From the NCBI GenBank assembly GCA_919902095.1, contig CAKKQL010000185.1:1-23610 (forward strand): a stretch of DNA of 23,610 nt. Reading direction: 5' to 3'. This stretch comes from Acidiferrobacterales bacterium. Lineage in GTDB: Bacteria; Pseudomonadota; Gammaproteobacteria; Acidiferrobacterales; Sulfurifustaceae. Positions within the stretch are counted from its first letter, which is position 1. The number at the start of each line of letters is the position of its first letter. The position numbers were made by a program, and so were the translations under genes. Positions 1 through 6,930 of the stretch are shown piece by piece. Under the pieces are notes generated by a model, which saw only the letters and a program-made list of their open reading frames with translations, did not search any database and was not told where the DNA came from.

Positions 1-137
1 CCCGATCCCGACGGCCCGGTGATGGCGACGAACTGGCCGCGCGGAATCACGAGGTTGATGTCGCGCACCAGCGTCACCGGCACCGGCCCCGGCAACTCGC
101 GCGTGACACCGCGCGCTTCGATGAGCGGTGTTCCCAT
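1..137 (-). CDS. ABC transporter ATP-binding protein (N-terminal part, cut by window edge)
   Basis: The first 45 codons of an ABC ATPase run off the left edge. The translation starts MGTPLIEARGVTRELPG and reaches the beginning of the Walker A loop (ITGPSGSG) exactly at the edge. The ATG is at 135-137; a GTG lies one codon upstream. It follows the permease by 112 bp on the same strand, completing an adaptor-permease-ATPase order typical of MacAB/DevBCA-like and LolCDE-like exporters. The ATPase would power the permease from the cytoplasmic side. The substrate cannot be told from 45 residues. The ABC assignment is firm because of context and Walker A. Confidence 0.88.
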   Translation of the reverse strand, partial: MGTPLIEARGVTRELPGPVPVTLVRDINLVIPRGQFVAITGPSGS

Positions 138-249
138 CACTATGCCGCCGCCTCCGTAAGTGCATTGCAAACCCATATCGACCGTTGTCGGCGGCTGGCG
201 GCATTCGCGGACGCTCTCATCTCCGCTTCGCGGGGCCCCTGGTCGCTGC

Positions 250-1494
250 TCATGCCGCCCCGCGAATGATATCCACCGGATTTACGCCAGCGGCCTTGCG
301 CGCCGGCAGCCACGCGGCAATGACGGCCGCTGGCAGCGCAAACGCGCCGGCGACCAGGTAGTGCTTGATGGTGTAGTACAACACGAAGCCTTCGGAGGTC
401 ACGAAGCCCTCCAGGCGGAAACGGATGGTGCCGAGCAGTTCAGTGAGCCCGAAACCCAGCACCCAGCCGATGAGCGTGCCGACGATGCCCACCACCAGCC
501 CCTCCAGCACGAAGATGTTGCGGATCGGGCCTTCGGCGAAACCCATGGACTTGAGAATGGCGATGTCGCGCTCCTTCTCGTGGATCACGGTGGTGATGAT
601 ATTGAAGATGCCGAAGGCGGCGACGATCAGGATGGCGCTCACGGTCGAGTACATGATGCCGTTCTGGATCACGAAAATGCCGAGAATGTTCTTGTTGGTC
701 TCCTCCCACGACTCGCTGCGGTAGCGGTAACGTGCCTCGAGCGAGGCCGCGAGCGGCGCCGCCTGCTCGATATCGGCCAGCCGCAGGCGTAGCTCGTTCA
801 CCACGTTCGGCCGGTCGTGCAGGATCTGGGCCTTCTTGAGCAGCGTGTAGGACTCGAAATTGTCCTTGGTGGTGATACCGCTGCGGAAGATGCCGACCAC
901 CTTCATCTTGAGAATCGTGCCGACGGAGGAAATGGCCGAGACCGTATCGCCCATGCCGACGCCGAGCTTGGCCGCCAAGCCGTGGCCGAGGATGATACCG
1001 TTCGCCGCGGTCAGCAGCCCGTCGAGCCGGCCAGCAACCAGGTCGCGCTCGATCTGCGTGACGCGCCGCTCGCGCACCGGGTCGATGCCGTAGAGCGTGG
1101 TCGAAACATCCTTGGAACCGAAGCGCAGGAACACCTGGCCCACCAGCGTCGGCGCCACGACCACGCCCGGTTGGGTGGCGATGGCCTCGGCCACGGCCAT
1201 GCCGTTCTTGATGCCGCGGCGCTCGTCCAGCGGTTGGATGTTGAGCAGCCGCACCGCACCGCCTTCATAGAGCGCCTCGATCGGCTGGCGCGGCGGCACG
1301 CGGTACTCGTCCTTCATGATGACGTGCGGCGAGACGTCGATGGTCTTGGCGACGAAGTAGCGCTGGAAGCCCTGCATCAGCGCCGCCATGGCGATGAAGA
1401 AGCCCACGCCCATGGCAATCCCCAGCACCGACACCACGCTCTGGCGCTTGCGGTGCAACAGGTGCGTGAGCGCGATGTCGAGCGTCAGGCGCAT
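250..1494 (-). CDS. ABC transporter permease, FtsX/MacB type
   Basis: A 414-aa inner-membrane permease of the MacB/FtsX/LolC class. An N-terminal membrane segment (VVSVLGIAMGVGFFIAMAAL, about residues 20-40) is followed by a large periplasmic domain. Three C-terminal helices follow, with the family signature EKERDIAILKSMGF between the first two and an ending ARKAAGVNPVDIIRG typical of FtsX domains. The ATG at 1492-1494 was chosen because it lies 2 bp after the adaptor stop; an upstream extension would overlap the adaptor and is not FtsX-like. Such permeases work as dimers coupling cytoplasmic ATP hydrolysis to movements of the periplasmic domain. The tight spacing to the adaptor gene argues for one exporter. 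The exported substrate (peptide, lipid, siderophore or antibiotic) is not indicated. Confidence 0.92.
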   Translation of the reverse strand: MRLTLDIALTHLLHRKRQSVVSVLGIAMGVGFFIAMAALMQGFQRYFVAKTIDVSPHVIMKDEYRVPPRQPIEALYEGGAVRLLNIQPLDERRGIKNGMAVAEAIATQPGVVVAPTLVGQVFLRFGSKDVSTTLYGIDPVRERRVTQIERDLVAGRLDGLLTAANGIILGHGLAAKLGVGMGDTVSAISSVGTILKMKVVGIFRSGITTKDNFESYTLLKKAQILHDRPNVVNELRLRLADIEQAAPLAASLEARYRYRSESWEETNKNILGIFVIQNGIMYSTVSAILIVAAFGIFNIITTVIHEKERDIAILKSMGFAEGPIRNIFVLEGLVVGIVGTLIGWVLGFGLTELLGTIRFRLEGFVTSEGFVLYYTIKHYLVAGAFALPAAVIAAWLPARKAAGVNPVDIIRGAA

Positions 1495-1496
1495 GA

Positions 1497-2522
1497 CTAG
1501 GGAGCAAGCTCGCGCACCGACTTGCCGTCTTTCAGCGTCGCCGGCGGATAGACAATGATTTCGTCGTCCTCGCCGATGCCCGCGAGAACTTGCAGCATCT
1601 GCGAGCCGATGATGCCGGTCTGGACCTTGATCTTGCGCGCCTTGCCGCTGCGCACCACCCACAGGTGGCCATCGACCAGCGCCGTCACCGGCACCAGCAG
1701 CGCATCGCGCTCCTCGCGCACCACAATATTCACTTCCGTGGTCATGCCAATCTTGACCGGCGTTTCGACCGGCAGGCCGACACGCACGCGGTAGGTCTTC
1801 TGCACCGGGTCACCCTTGGGCGTGATCTCGGCGACCTCGCCCGCGAGCGCTTGGCCCGGAAAGGCATCGGCCTTGATGAGCACGCGCTGGCCGACCCGGA
1901 TGCGCGGAATGTCCTCTTCGTCCACGTCGGCCGTCACCCACAGCTTGTCCGGCTCACCGACCCAGAACAGCACCGTGGCATTCGTCACCACCTCGCCGAC
2001 CTGGCCGTCCTGGCGTAGCACCGTGCCGTCGAGCGGCGCGGCGAGCGTGAGATCGGAAAGCACCTGGCGCGCGGCGTTGAGCGATTCGAGCGCCTGCTCG
2101 TGGTCGGACACGGCGCGCTCGTACTGCTGGCGGCTCACCAGGCGCTTGGCGAACAGTTCCTTGAAGCGCTTCTCTTCGTCACGCAGGAACTCCTCGCGCG
2201 CGGCGAGACTGGCGACGTTGGCGCGCGCCTCGCGGTCGTCGAGCCGCCCGAGCACCTGGCCGCGCTTCACGACATCGCCCTCTTTCACGAGCATCGCGGT
2301 GATGCGGCTGGTGGCCTTGGGGCCGATCTTGGCCCAGCGCACCGGCTCGACGGTGCCGGTGGCGTAGACCGCCTCGACCGCCGGGCCGCGCACCGGGTTG
2401 ACGACCGGCACCGCCGGGCGGGCGCGCAGCAGCAGAAAAATCGCGAGGAACAGGACAACCGCGCCGGCGAGGGCGTACAGGCCGTATTTTCTTATTAAGG
2501 GCGTGACGGCTTCGAGGTTCAC
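1497..2522 (-). CDS. HlyD/RND-type periplasmic adaptor (membrane fusion protein)
   Basis: 341 aa. A single N-terminal membrane anchor (about residues 14-33, ALAGAVVLFLAIFLLLRARP) is followed by the first half of a biotinyl-lipoyl-like barrel (GTVEPVRWAKIGPKATSRIT ... VKEGDVVKRGQVLGRLDD). A charged alpha-hairpin (about 95-150) comes next, then the second lipoyl half (LTLAAPLDGTVLRQDGQVGE) and beta-barrel and membrane-proximal domains to the end. This order is that of MacA-like adaptors, which join an inner-membrane ABC permease to an outer-membrane TolC channel. It is the first gene of the minus-strand operon and its stop lies 2 bp before the permease ATG, so translation is probably coupled. 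No TolC-like gene is visible in the window. Confidence 0.92.
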   Translation of the reverse strand: MNLEAVTPLIRKYGLYALAGAVVLFLAIFLLLRARPAVPVVNPVRGPAVEAVYATGTVEPVRWAKIGPKATSRITAMLVKEGDVVKRGQVLGRLDDREARANVASLAAREEFLRDEEKRFKELFAKRLVSRQQYERAVSDHEQALESLNAARQVLSDLTLAAPLDGTVLRQDGQVGEVVTNATVLFWVGEPDKLWVTADVDEEDIPRIRVGQRVLIKADAFPGQALAGEVAEITPKGDPVQKTYRVRVGLPVETPVKIGMTTEVNIVVREERDALLVPVTALVDGHLWVVRSGKARKIKVQTGIIGSQMLQVLAGIGEDDEIIVYPPATLKDGKSVRELAP

Positions 2523-2574
2523 GGCCTAAGCATCACGCCGGGCCGGTGAAATGGCAAGCCACGCGGGCGATGTC

Positions 2575-2883
2575 TTACGCCGGCAGCGGCGCGGCGCAGT
2601 GCCAGCAGGTTTCAAATCCCTCGGGGTTCTCCTCGCCGCAAATCGGGCAGCGACGCGGTGGCGAAACCGGCGCGTGCCGCCAGGCGTCGAGCACGCGCTG
2701 CGCCCGAGGCCCGTCCAGGTCATCCATTAACCACACTTCGGGCCAGGCATGGGTGAAGGGAATCTCGCCGAGGCCGCCCTGGGCGTGCTCGTTGAGCACA
2801 CGCGCCCTGATGCCGGCGCACTCCAGCCACTGCGCCACGAGGTACGCCTCCGGCAGGTCGGCCGCGGTGTAGAGCTTCTGCAT
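2575..2883 (-). CDS. DUF2007-type protein with C-terminal zinc ribbon
   Basis: 102 aa. The first about 70 residues (MQKLYTAADLPEAYLVAQWL ... VWLMDDLDGPRAQRVLDAW) match the DUF2007 'putative signal transducing protein' fold in which a small alpha/beta domain starts with KLYxAxxxxEAxLVxxxLE. A short C-terminal tail has two CxxC pairs (CPICGEENPEGFETCWHC), a rubredoxin-like zinc ribbon. The molecular role of the family is unknown; some members are suggested to act in signalling or PII-like contexts. It lies downstream of the dodecin gene on the same strand, separated by a palindromic repeat, so co-transcription is uncertain. The domain call rests on recalled family features only. Confidence 0.8.
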   Translation of the reverse strand: MQKLYTAADLPEAYLVAQWLECAGIRARVLNEHAQGGLGEIPFTHAWPEVWLMDDLDGPRAQRVLDAWRHAPVSPPRRCPICGEENPEGFETCWHCAAPLPA

Positions 2884-2896
2884 GAGAGCGACAACT

Positions 2897-2977
2897 CAAC
2901 GCAAAGACGCCAAGGCGCAAAGAAGTATTGTTCGAAAAAATCTTTGCGCCCTTAGCGTTCTCTGCGCCTTTGCGTTG
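2897..2977. repeat. Imperfect palindromic intergenic repeat (CAACGCAAAG type)
   Basis: The left arm at 2897-2923 (CAACGCAAAGACGCC then AAGGCGCAAAGA) is matched by an inverted right arm at 2941-2977. GGCGCAAAGA (2914-2923) pairs perfectly with TCTTTGCGCC (2941-2950), and CAACGCAAA (2897-2905) with TTTGCGTTG (2969-2977). The right arm has an extra internal CTCTGCGCC block. Arms are built from iterated GCAAAG/GCGCAAAG words. It sits between dodecin and the DUF2007 gene. From memory, sequences of this type are scattered in intergenic regions of many bacteria; their function is not established. Confidence 0.75.
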
Positions 2978-2988
2978 AAAAATTATTA

Positions 2989-3198
2989 CTAATCGTCGAG
3001 GCGGAAGCCGACCTTGAGCTTGACCTGCCAGTGGGCGATCTTGCCGTCGGCGAGGTGGCCGCGCGTTTCCGTGACCTCGAACCAGTCGAGGTTGTGCAGG
3101 TGCTTCCCGGCGCGGGCAATGGCGTTGCGGACGGCGTCGTCCGTGCCCTTGGTGGATGTGCCGACGATCTCGATCAACTTGTAAGTATGCTCACTCAT
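2989..3198 (-). CDS. Dodecin family flavin-binding protein
   Basis: 69 aa, the usual dodecin length (about 65-75). Dodecins assemble into hollow dodecamers that bind riboflavin, FMN or CoA and buffer free flavins in the cytoplasm. The sequence has the family pattern: YKLIEIVGTSTKG with the SxxxxxDAVRNAIARA helix, the flavin-stacking tryptophan W39 (LDWFEVTETRG) and Q58 in the last strands (HWQVKLKVGFRLDD). The ATG at 3196-3198 follows a strong ribosome binding site (AAAGGAG, about 3205-3211 on the minus strand). Longer upstream reading would run into unrelated sequence. MarC lies 40 bp upstream on the same strand, so they may share a transcript. Confidence 0.95.
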   Translation of the reverse strand: MSEHTYKLIEIVGTSTKGTDDAVRNAIARAGKHLHNLDWFEVTETRGHLADGKIAHWQVKLKVGFRLDD

Positions 3199-3238
3199 TG
3201 GCTTCTCCTTTCGTATGGAGCGGGGAAAGTCCATTGGC

Positions 3239-3868
3239 TCAGAACGCCGGCAGGCCAGCCTGCAGGCCGTCGAGGATGTATTGCACCGCCAGCGCCGCCA
3301 GCACCACGCCAAGCACGCGGCTGACGACGTTGGCGCCGGTCTCGCCGATGAGGCGCAGCAGGCGGCCGGAAAGAAACAGCGCCGCCAGCGTGATCCCCAG
3401 CACCAGCACCACGACCGCGAGCGTGGCGCCGATCACGGCCGGGTTGTCGCCCTGGTCGCCGACCATCAGCAGCACGGTGGTGAGCGCGCCCGGACCGGCG
3501 ATCAGCGGGATGGCGAGCGGGAACACCGAGATGTCTTTCCGGTGCGCGGCCTCCTTCTGCTCGCGCGCGGTGGTCGAGCGCAGGCCGGAGTGGCGCACGA
3601 ACAGCATGTCCACGGCGAGCAGGAACAGCAACACGCCGCCGGCGATCTGGAACGAGGCTAGGCCGATGCCGAGCGCGCGCAGCAGCGCATCGCCGACAAT
3701 GACGAAGGCGAACAGGATCACGCCGGCGATGAGCACGCCGCGCCGGGCGAGGCGGCGGCGCAGCGCCGGGCTCGCGCCCGGGGTCAGCGCGGCGAACATC
3801 GGCGCCAGCCCGATGGGGTCGACGACGACAAAGAAAATGATGAAGGAATCGACGATAAGCTCGGTCAT
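3239..3868 (-). CDS. MarC family (UPF0056) integral membrane protein
   Basis: 209 aa, the normal size for MarC/YchE/YhgN proteins. Six hydrophobic segments are visible. The first carries the family hallmark FFVVVDPIGLAPMFAALTPG and a mid-protein stretch shows the second hallmark, FPLAIPLIAGPGALTTVLLM. The inner-membrane location is certain from hydropathy. The biological role is not known: the early link to multiple antibiotic resistance in E. coli was later withdrawn. Upstream on the same strand is a nested hairpin followed by an oligo-T run (3934-4008), so expression may be controlled by early termination. Dodecin follows 40 bp downstream. Confidence 0.93.
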   Translation of the reverse strand: MTELIVDSFIIFFVVVDPIGLAPMFAALTPGASPALRRRLARRGVLIAGVILFAFVIVGDALLRALGIGLASFQIAGGVLLFLLAVDMLFVRHSGLRSTTAREQKEAAHRKDISVFPLAIPLIAGPGALTTVLLMVGDQGDNPAVIGATLAVVVLVLGITLAALFLSGRLLRLIGETGANVVSRVLGVVLAALAVQYILDGLQAGLPAF

Positions 3869-3933
3869 GCGCGGGCGGCGGGGCGGGACATGCGGCCCAC
3901 TTTACCCGTGCTCTCGGCGCGCGCCAAGGACGC

Positions 3934-4008
3934 AAAAAAAACCGCCGCCCAAGGGACGGTCCGCCAGGGAGAGTAGGCGGGCCGTTGCGGAGAAAACCGG
4001 GCGGCGGT
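3934..4008 (-). terminator. Nested hairpin with T8 run: terminator, attenuator or small RNA end
   Basis: Outer arms ACCGCCGCCC (3941-3950) and GGGCGGCGGT (3999-4008) pair perfectly over 10 bp. Inside, ACGGTCCGCC (3956-3965) and GGCGGGCCGT (3976-3985) form a second hairpin with a 10-base loop. That inner stem has one non-Watson-Crick pair, a wobble if transcribed on plus and a mismatch if transcribed on minus. Read on minus, the outer stem is followed at once by eight T residues (A8 on plus, 3934-3941), a rho-independent layout. It lies 66 bp before the MarC start and no minus gene reads into it from upstream. It could therefore be a leader attenuator or the 3' end of an unannotated RNA. Confidence 0.55.
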
Positions 4009-4063
4009 CGGCCACAGGCAGGCCAATGCGTACATACCTTCGTGAATTGGCGCGCCGGGTACA

Positions 4064-4104
4064 TTGATTTAGGTCAAGAACCGGCAATATCGCCGTCCTA
4101 GAAT
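4064..4104 (+). promoter_or_regulatory. FNR/DNR-type box with class II promoter
   Basis: TTGATTTAGGTCAA (4064-4077) matches the FNR/ANR/DNR dyad TTGAT-N4-ATCAA with one change (G for A in the right half, a form common for DNR-like regulators). Downstream, TAGAAT (4099-4104) is a five-of-six match to a -10 box. With a start site about 4111-4112 the dyad centre (4070.5) falls near -41, the exact class II activator position. It points into the CBS-domain gene at 4161. This predicts induction under oxygen limitation or nitrogen-oxide signals. Confidence 0.72.
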
Positions 4105-4160
4105 ATTAACGTGATCGGTGCACCGTACCAGTCCCCTGTCATCCGCCCGGGAGAGCCGCC

Positions 4161-4610
4161 ATGAAAACCGGCGACGTCTGCAACCGCGAGGTCGTGTTCA
4201 TCCAGCGCGACGCCTCCGTGTTCGAGGCCGCGGCCCTCATGCGCGAGCATCACGTCGGCGATCTGGTGGTCGTGGAGGAGCAGAACGGCCGCCGCGCGCC
4301 GGTCGGCATTCTCACCGACCGCGACCTCGTGCTCGAAGTCATCGCCGAAGGCGTGGACCTCGGCGGGGTCGTCGTCGGCGACATCATGAGCTTCGAGCTC
4401 GTCACTGCCGGCGAGGACGACGATCTCTTCGATACCCTCAAACGCATGCGGCTCAAGGGCGTGCGCCGCCTGCCGGTGGTGGACCGCGGCGGCGCGCTGG
4501 CCGGCATCGTCACGGTGGACGACCTCCTCGACCTGCTCGCCGAGCAGGTCTCGGACCTCGCGCGCATAATTCAGCGCGAGCAGACGCGCGAGCGCGAGCG
4601 CCGGCGCTAG
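4161..4610 (+). CDS. Two-CBS-domain protein
   Basis: 149 aa consisting of a tandem CBS pair (Bateman module), about residues 4-62 and 74-131. Strands such as GDLVVVEEQNGRRAPVGILT are followed by DRDLVLEVIAE, and the second repeat reads RRLPVVDRGGALAGIVTVDD, the usual CBS end. An arginine/glutamate-rich tail follows. CBS pairs bind adenosine nucleotides (AMP, ATP, SAM, NADH) and sense energy state; stand-alone ones regulate partner proteins. The FNR-type promoter upstream fits anaerobic stress roles. The gene converges on the kinase/USP gene: the palindrome CTAG at 4607-4610 supplies the TAG stop of both. Confidence 0.92.
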   Translation: MKTGDVCNREVVFIQRDASVFEAAALMREHHVGDLVVVEEQNGRRAPVGILTDRDLVLEVIAEGVDLGGVVVGDIMSFELVTAGEDDDLFDTLKRMRLKGVRRLPVVDRGGALAGIVTVDDLLDLLAEQVSDLARIIQREQTRERERRR

Positions 4611-6067
4611 ACCCCGGGTTTCCGGCGCCGGCGCGGCGGCGCGGGGGCAACGCGGCGCGGGCGTACGACGGTCACGCTGCACGGCGCCTGGCGCATGACG
4701 CGGTAGGCGACGCTCCCCAGCAGGTCGTCCACGGCGCCGTCGGCGCGGGCGCCGAGGATAACGTGGTCGATGGCGTGCAGGCGCGCGTAGTCCACCAGCG
4801 CCGCCACCGGCGCGCCCGGCAGCACCAGAAAATGCGCGCGCTCCGGCGGCAGGTGCAGCGGTTGCGCCCAGTTGCGCATCTCCGCAAGCGCGATCACCGC
4901 CGGCGAGTTGGCCCCGGGGGCGGCCGCGGCGACGGTTTCCACCGGCGGCACCACCGACAGGAACGTGAAATAGGCGTGCGGTTCGCTGCGCACGAACTTG
5001 CGCACCGCGTCGCGCAGCGCATAGCGCAGCGGCACCGCCGCGGGCGCGAGATCAAGCGCCACCAGTACGTGCGCGTGGCGCGTGAGGTGCTCCTGCGGGT
5101 GGCGCGGCGCCGTGTCCTCGAACACCTCGTACAGCGAGCGCCACCACAGGCGCGCGCGTGTGAGCACGCCCGACCGCACCAGGCGATGGGCGCGCTCGGT
5201 GAGGTGCACCGCCTCCGGGTGCGCGAGCAGGTAGGCCACCTGGCGTGCGGTGGCGAAGCGGCGCGCGGGCCGGATCGCGAGGCAACGCAGGATGATCTCC
5301 TGCAGCCACGGCGGGATGTCCGGGTTGTAGCAGCGCGGCGGCGGCGCGGGCTCGAACAGCCGCTTCTTGAGCGACAGCAGATTGGGCCGCCCGTGCGGGT
5401 AGTGGCCGGTGGCAAGATAGTAAAGTATCGCACCGATAGCGTAGACGTCAGAACGCGGCTCGGTGCGCACGTGCTGCACCTGCTCGGGCGCGATATACGG
5501 CGTCGTGCCCTCCTCCTCGCCGAAGGCGGCGTCGATCGGGTCCGGCAGCGTCGCGTGGTGCGCCACGCCGAAGTCCACCAGCACCATCTCGCCGCTCACC
5601 CGGTCGCGCACGTTGGCGGGGTTGAGATCGAGGTGAATCACGCTCTGGCGGTGCAGGTCGTGCACCGCGCGGCACAGGCGCACGCCGAGATCGCGCACGC
5701 GCGCGACGGGCAGCGGCGCGCTCGCGGCAGCGCGCGCGAGCGTGTCGTCCTCGATGTATTCCATGACGAGGTACGGGCAGCGGCGCGCGTCGCCGACCGC
5801 GACGAGCTTCGGGACGTGCGGCCCGCGCAGCCGCTCGAGGATGCGCCACTCGTTCTCGAACGCGGCCCAGGCGCTCAACGGGCTGCCCGGCCCGAGCTTC
5901 GGCACCTTCATCACCAGCAGCCGGCGCTCGCGCGGGCGGCTGACCCGGTACAGACGCGCCATGCCGCCCTCATGCAGCAACTCGCCGACGCGGAACCCGT
6001 CCACGCGCGCGCCGGTGCACAACTCGCGCACCGGCGCGCGCGGATTCGGGTGGCGCTGCGCGCTCAT
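4607..6067 (-). CDS. Ser/Thr protein kinase fused to universal stress protein domain
   Basis: 486 aa. Residues about 25-285 are a Hanks-type kinase: glycine-loop region LLHEGGMARLYRV, ATP lysine K54 (VMKVPK), catalytic loop HLDLNPANV (145-153; Arg of the usual HRD is Leu, Asp147 and Asn152 kept), DFG at 165-167 and APE at 193-195. Residues about 331-480 are a UspA-type domain (HVLVALDL at its start; a nucleotide-loop-like GARADGAVDDLLGSVAYRVM and APCSVTVVRP at its end). There are no membrane segments, so it is cytosolic. Loss of the HRD arginine suggests control not relying on activation-loop phosphorylation. The ATG at 6067 lies 3 bp after the stop of the phosphoesterase, so the two are probably co-translated. 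Substrates are unknown; the CBS protein is an obvious partner to test. Confidence 0.93.
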   Translation of the reverse strand: MSAQRHPNPRAPVRELCTGARVDGFRVGELLHEGGMARLYRVSRPRERRLLVMKVPKLGPGSPLSAWAAFENEWRILERLRGPHVPKLVAVGDARRCPYLVMEYIEDDTLARAAASAPLPVARVRDLGVRLCRAVHDLHRQSVIHLDLNPANVRDRVSGEMVLVDFGVAHHATLPDPIDAAFGEEEGTTPYIAPEQVQHVRTEPRSDVYAIGAILYYLATGHYPHGRPNLLSLKKRLFEPAPPPRCYNPDIPPWLQEIILRCLAIRPARRFATARQVAYLLAHPEAVHLTERAHRLVRSGVLTRARLWWRSLYEVFEDTAPRHPQEHLTRHAHVLVALDLAPAAVPLRYALRDAVRKFVRSEPHAYFTFLSVVPPVETVAAAAPGANSPAVIALAEMRNWAQPLHLPPERAHFLVLPGAPVAALVDYARLHAIDHVILGARADGAVDDLLGSVAYRVMRQAPCSVTVVRPRRVAPAPPRRRRKPGV

Positions 6068-6070
6068 GGT

Positions 6071-6811
6071 TCAGCGTCCGCTGGCCAGGCGGTTGGCGAA
6101 GAACGGGCTCAGGCCCGCGGCGCGGATCTTGGCCGCGGCGGCGCCGTAGTCGTAAGCCAAGCGGTAGAACGTCACCTCGTCCGCGTCCTCGTCGTACAGC
6201 ACGTAGCACGCGGCGTTGTTGCCGTCGCGCGGCTGGCCGACCGAGCCGACGTTAACCACGGCGCGCGCCTGCGGCGACAGCGGGATCGCCACGCCGTCCT
6301 GCGGCTCGAGCTCGCGCACCGCGCCACCGGACGTTTCGTAGAACACGCGCGGGACGTGCACGTGGCCGATGAAGGTCACCGGCGTCTCCGCGTCCTCCAT
6401 GCAGGCGTGGATCTGCTCCGGGCGCAGCAGGTACTCCCACTGCTCCGGCGCGTGTGCGCTCGCGTGCGCGTAGGTGGCCGCGCCCTCGCGGTGCACGAGC
6501 GGCAGGCCGGCGAGGAACTCGAGCTGCGCCGGCGGGAGCTGTGCGCGCGTCCAGGCCAGCGACTGGAGCACGTCCGGGTAGGCGCCGCCCGCCAGGTCGT
6601 CGCGAAACAGTGCCGTATCGTGATTGCCGCGCACGGCGATCAGGCCCGGCAGCGCCATCAGCCGCGCGAGCGTCGCCACCGGATCCGCGCCGTAGCCGAC
6701 ACAATCGCCGAGACAGATATAGCGCTCGGCGCCCAGCGCCGCGGCGTGCTCGCACACGCGCCCGAGCGCCTCGAGGTTGCTGTGGATATCCGACAGGATC
6801 GCGCTGCGCAT
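6071..6811 (-). CDS. Calcineurin-like metallophosphoesterase
   Basis: 246 aa with all the dinuclear-metal motifs: DIH (residues 8-10, LSDIHSNLEAL), GDCVGYG (35-41), GNHD (62-65), a later HAS/H pair near 116-120 and GHVH (149-152). This pattern and length match the YfcE/bacterial PF12850-type group that cleaves phosphodiesters or phosphate monoesters in the cytosol. It does not identify the substrate, which could be cyclic nucleotides, diadenosine polyphosphates or phosphoproteins. It is the first gene of a two-gene unit with the kinase-USP protein 3 bp downstream. An opposing kinase/phosphatase pair is attractive but is inference. It is divergent from the M28 peptidase gene. Confidence 0.9.
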   Translation of the reverse strand: MRSAILSDIHSNLEALGRVCEHAAALGAERYICLGDCVGYGADPVATLARLMALPGLIAVRGNHDTALFRDDLAGGAYPDVLQSLAWTRAQLPPAQLEFLAGLPLVHREGAATYAHASAHAPEQWEYLLRPEQIHACMEDAETPVTFIGHVHVPRVFYETSGGAVRELEPQDGVAIPLSPQARAVVNVGSVGQPRDGNNAACYVLYDEDADEVTFYRLAYDYGAAAAKIRAAGLSPFFANRLASGR

Positions 6812-6930
6812 GCCGGCTCACCGGCCACGCCGGCCGCGGCCGCCGGGCCGTTGCAGGTAACGCGTGTCGAAATCGGGCATGGGCTTGATAGCATGGGCTG
6901 GATGAACCAAGCCTACACCAACCGCCGGCC

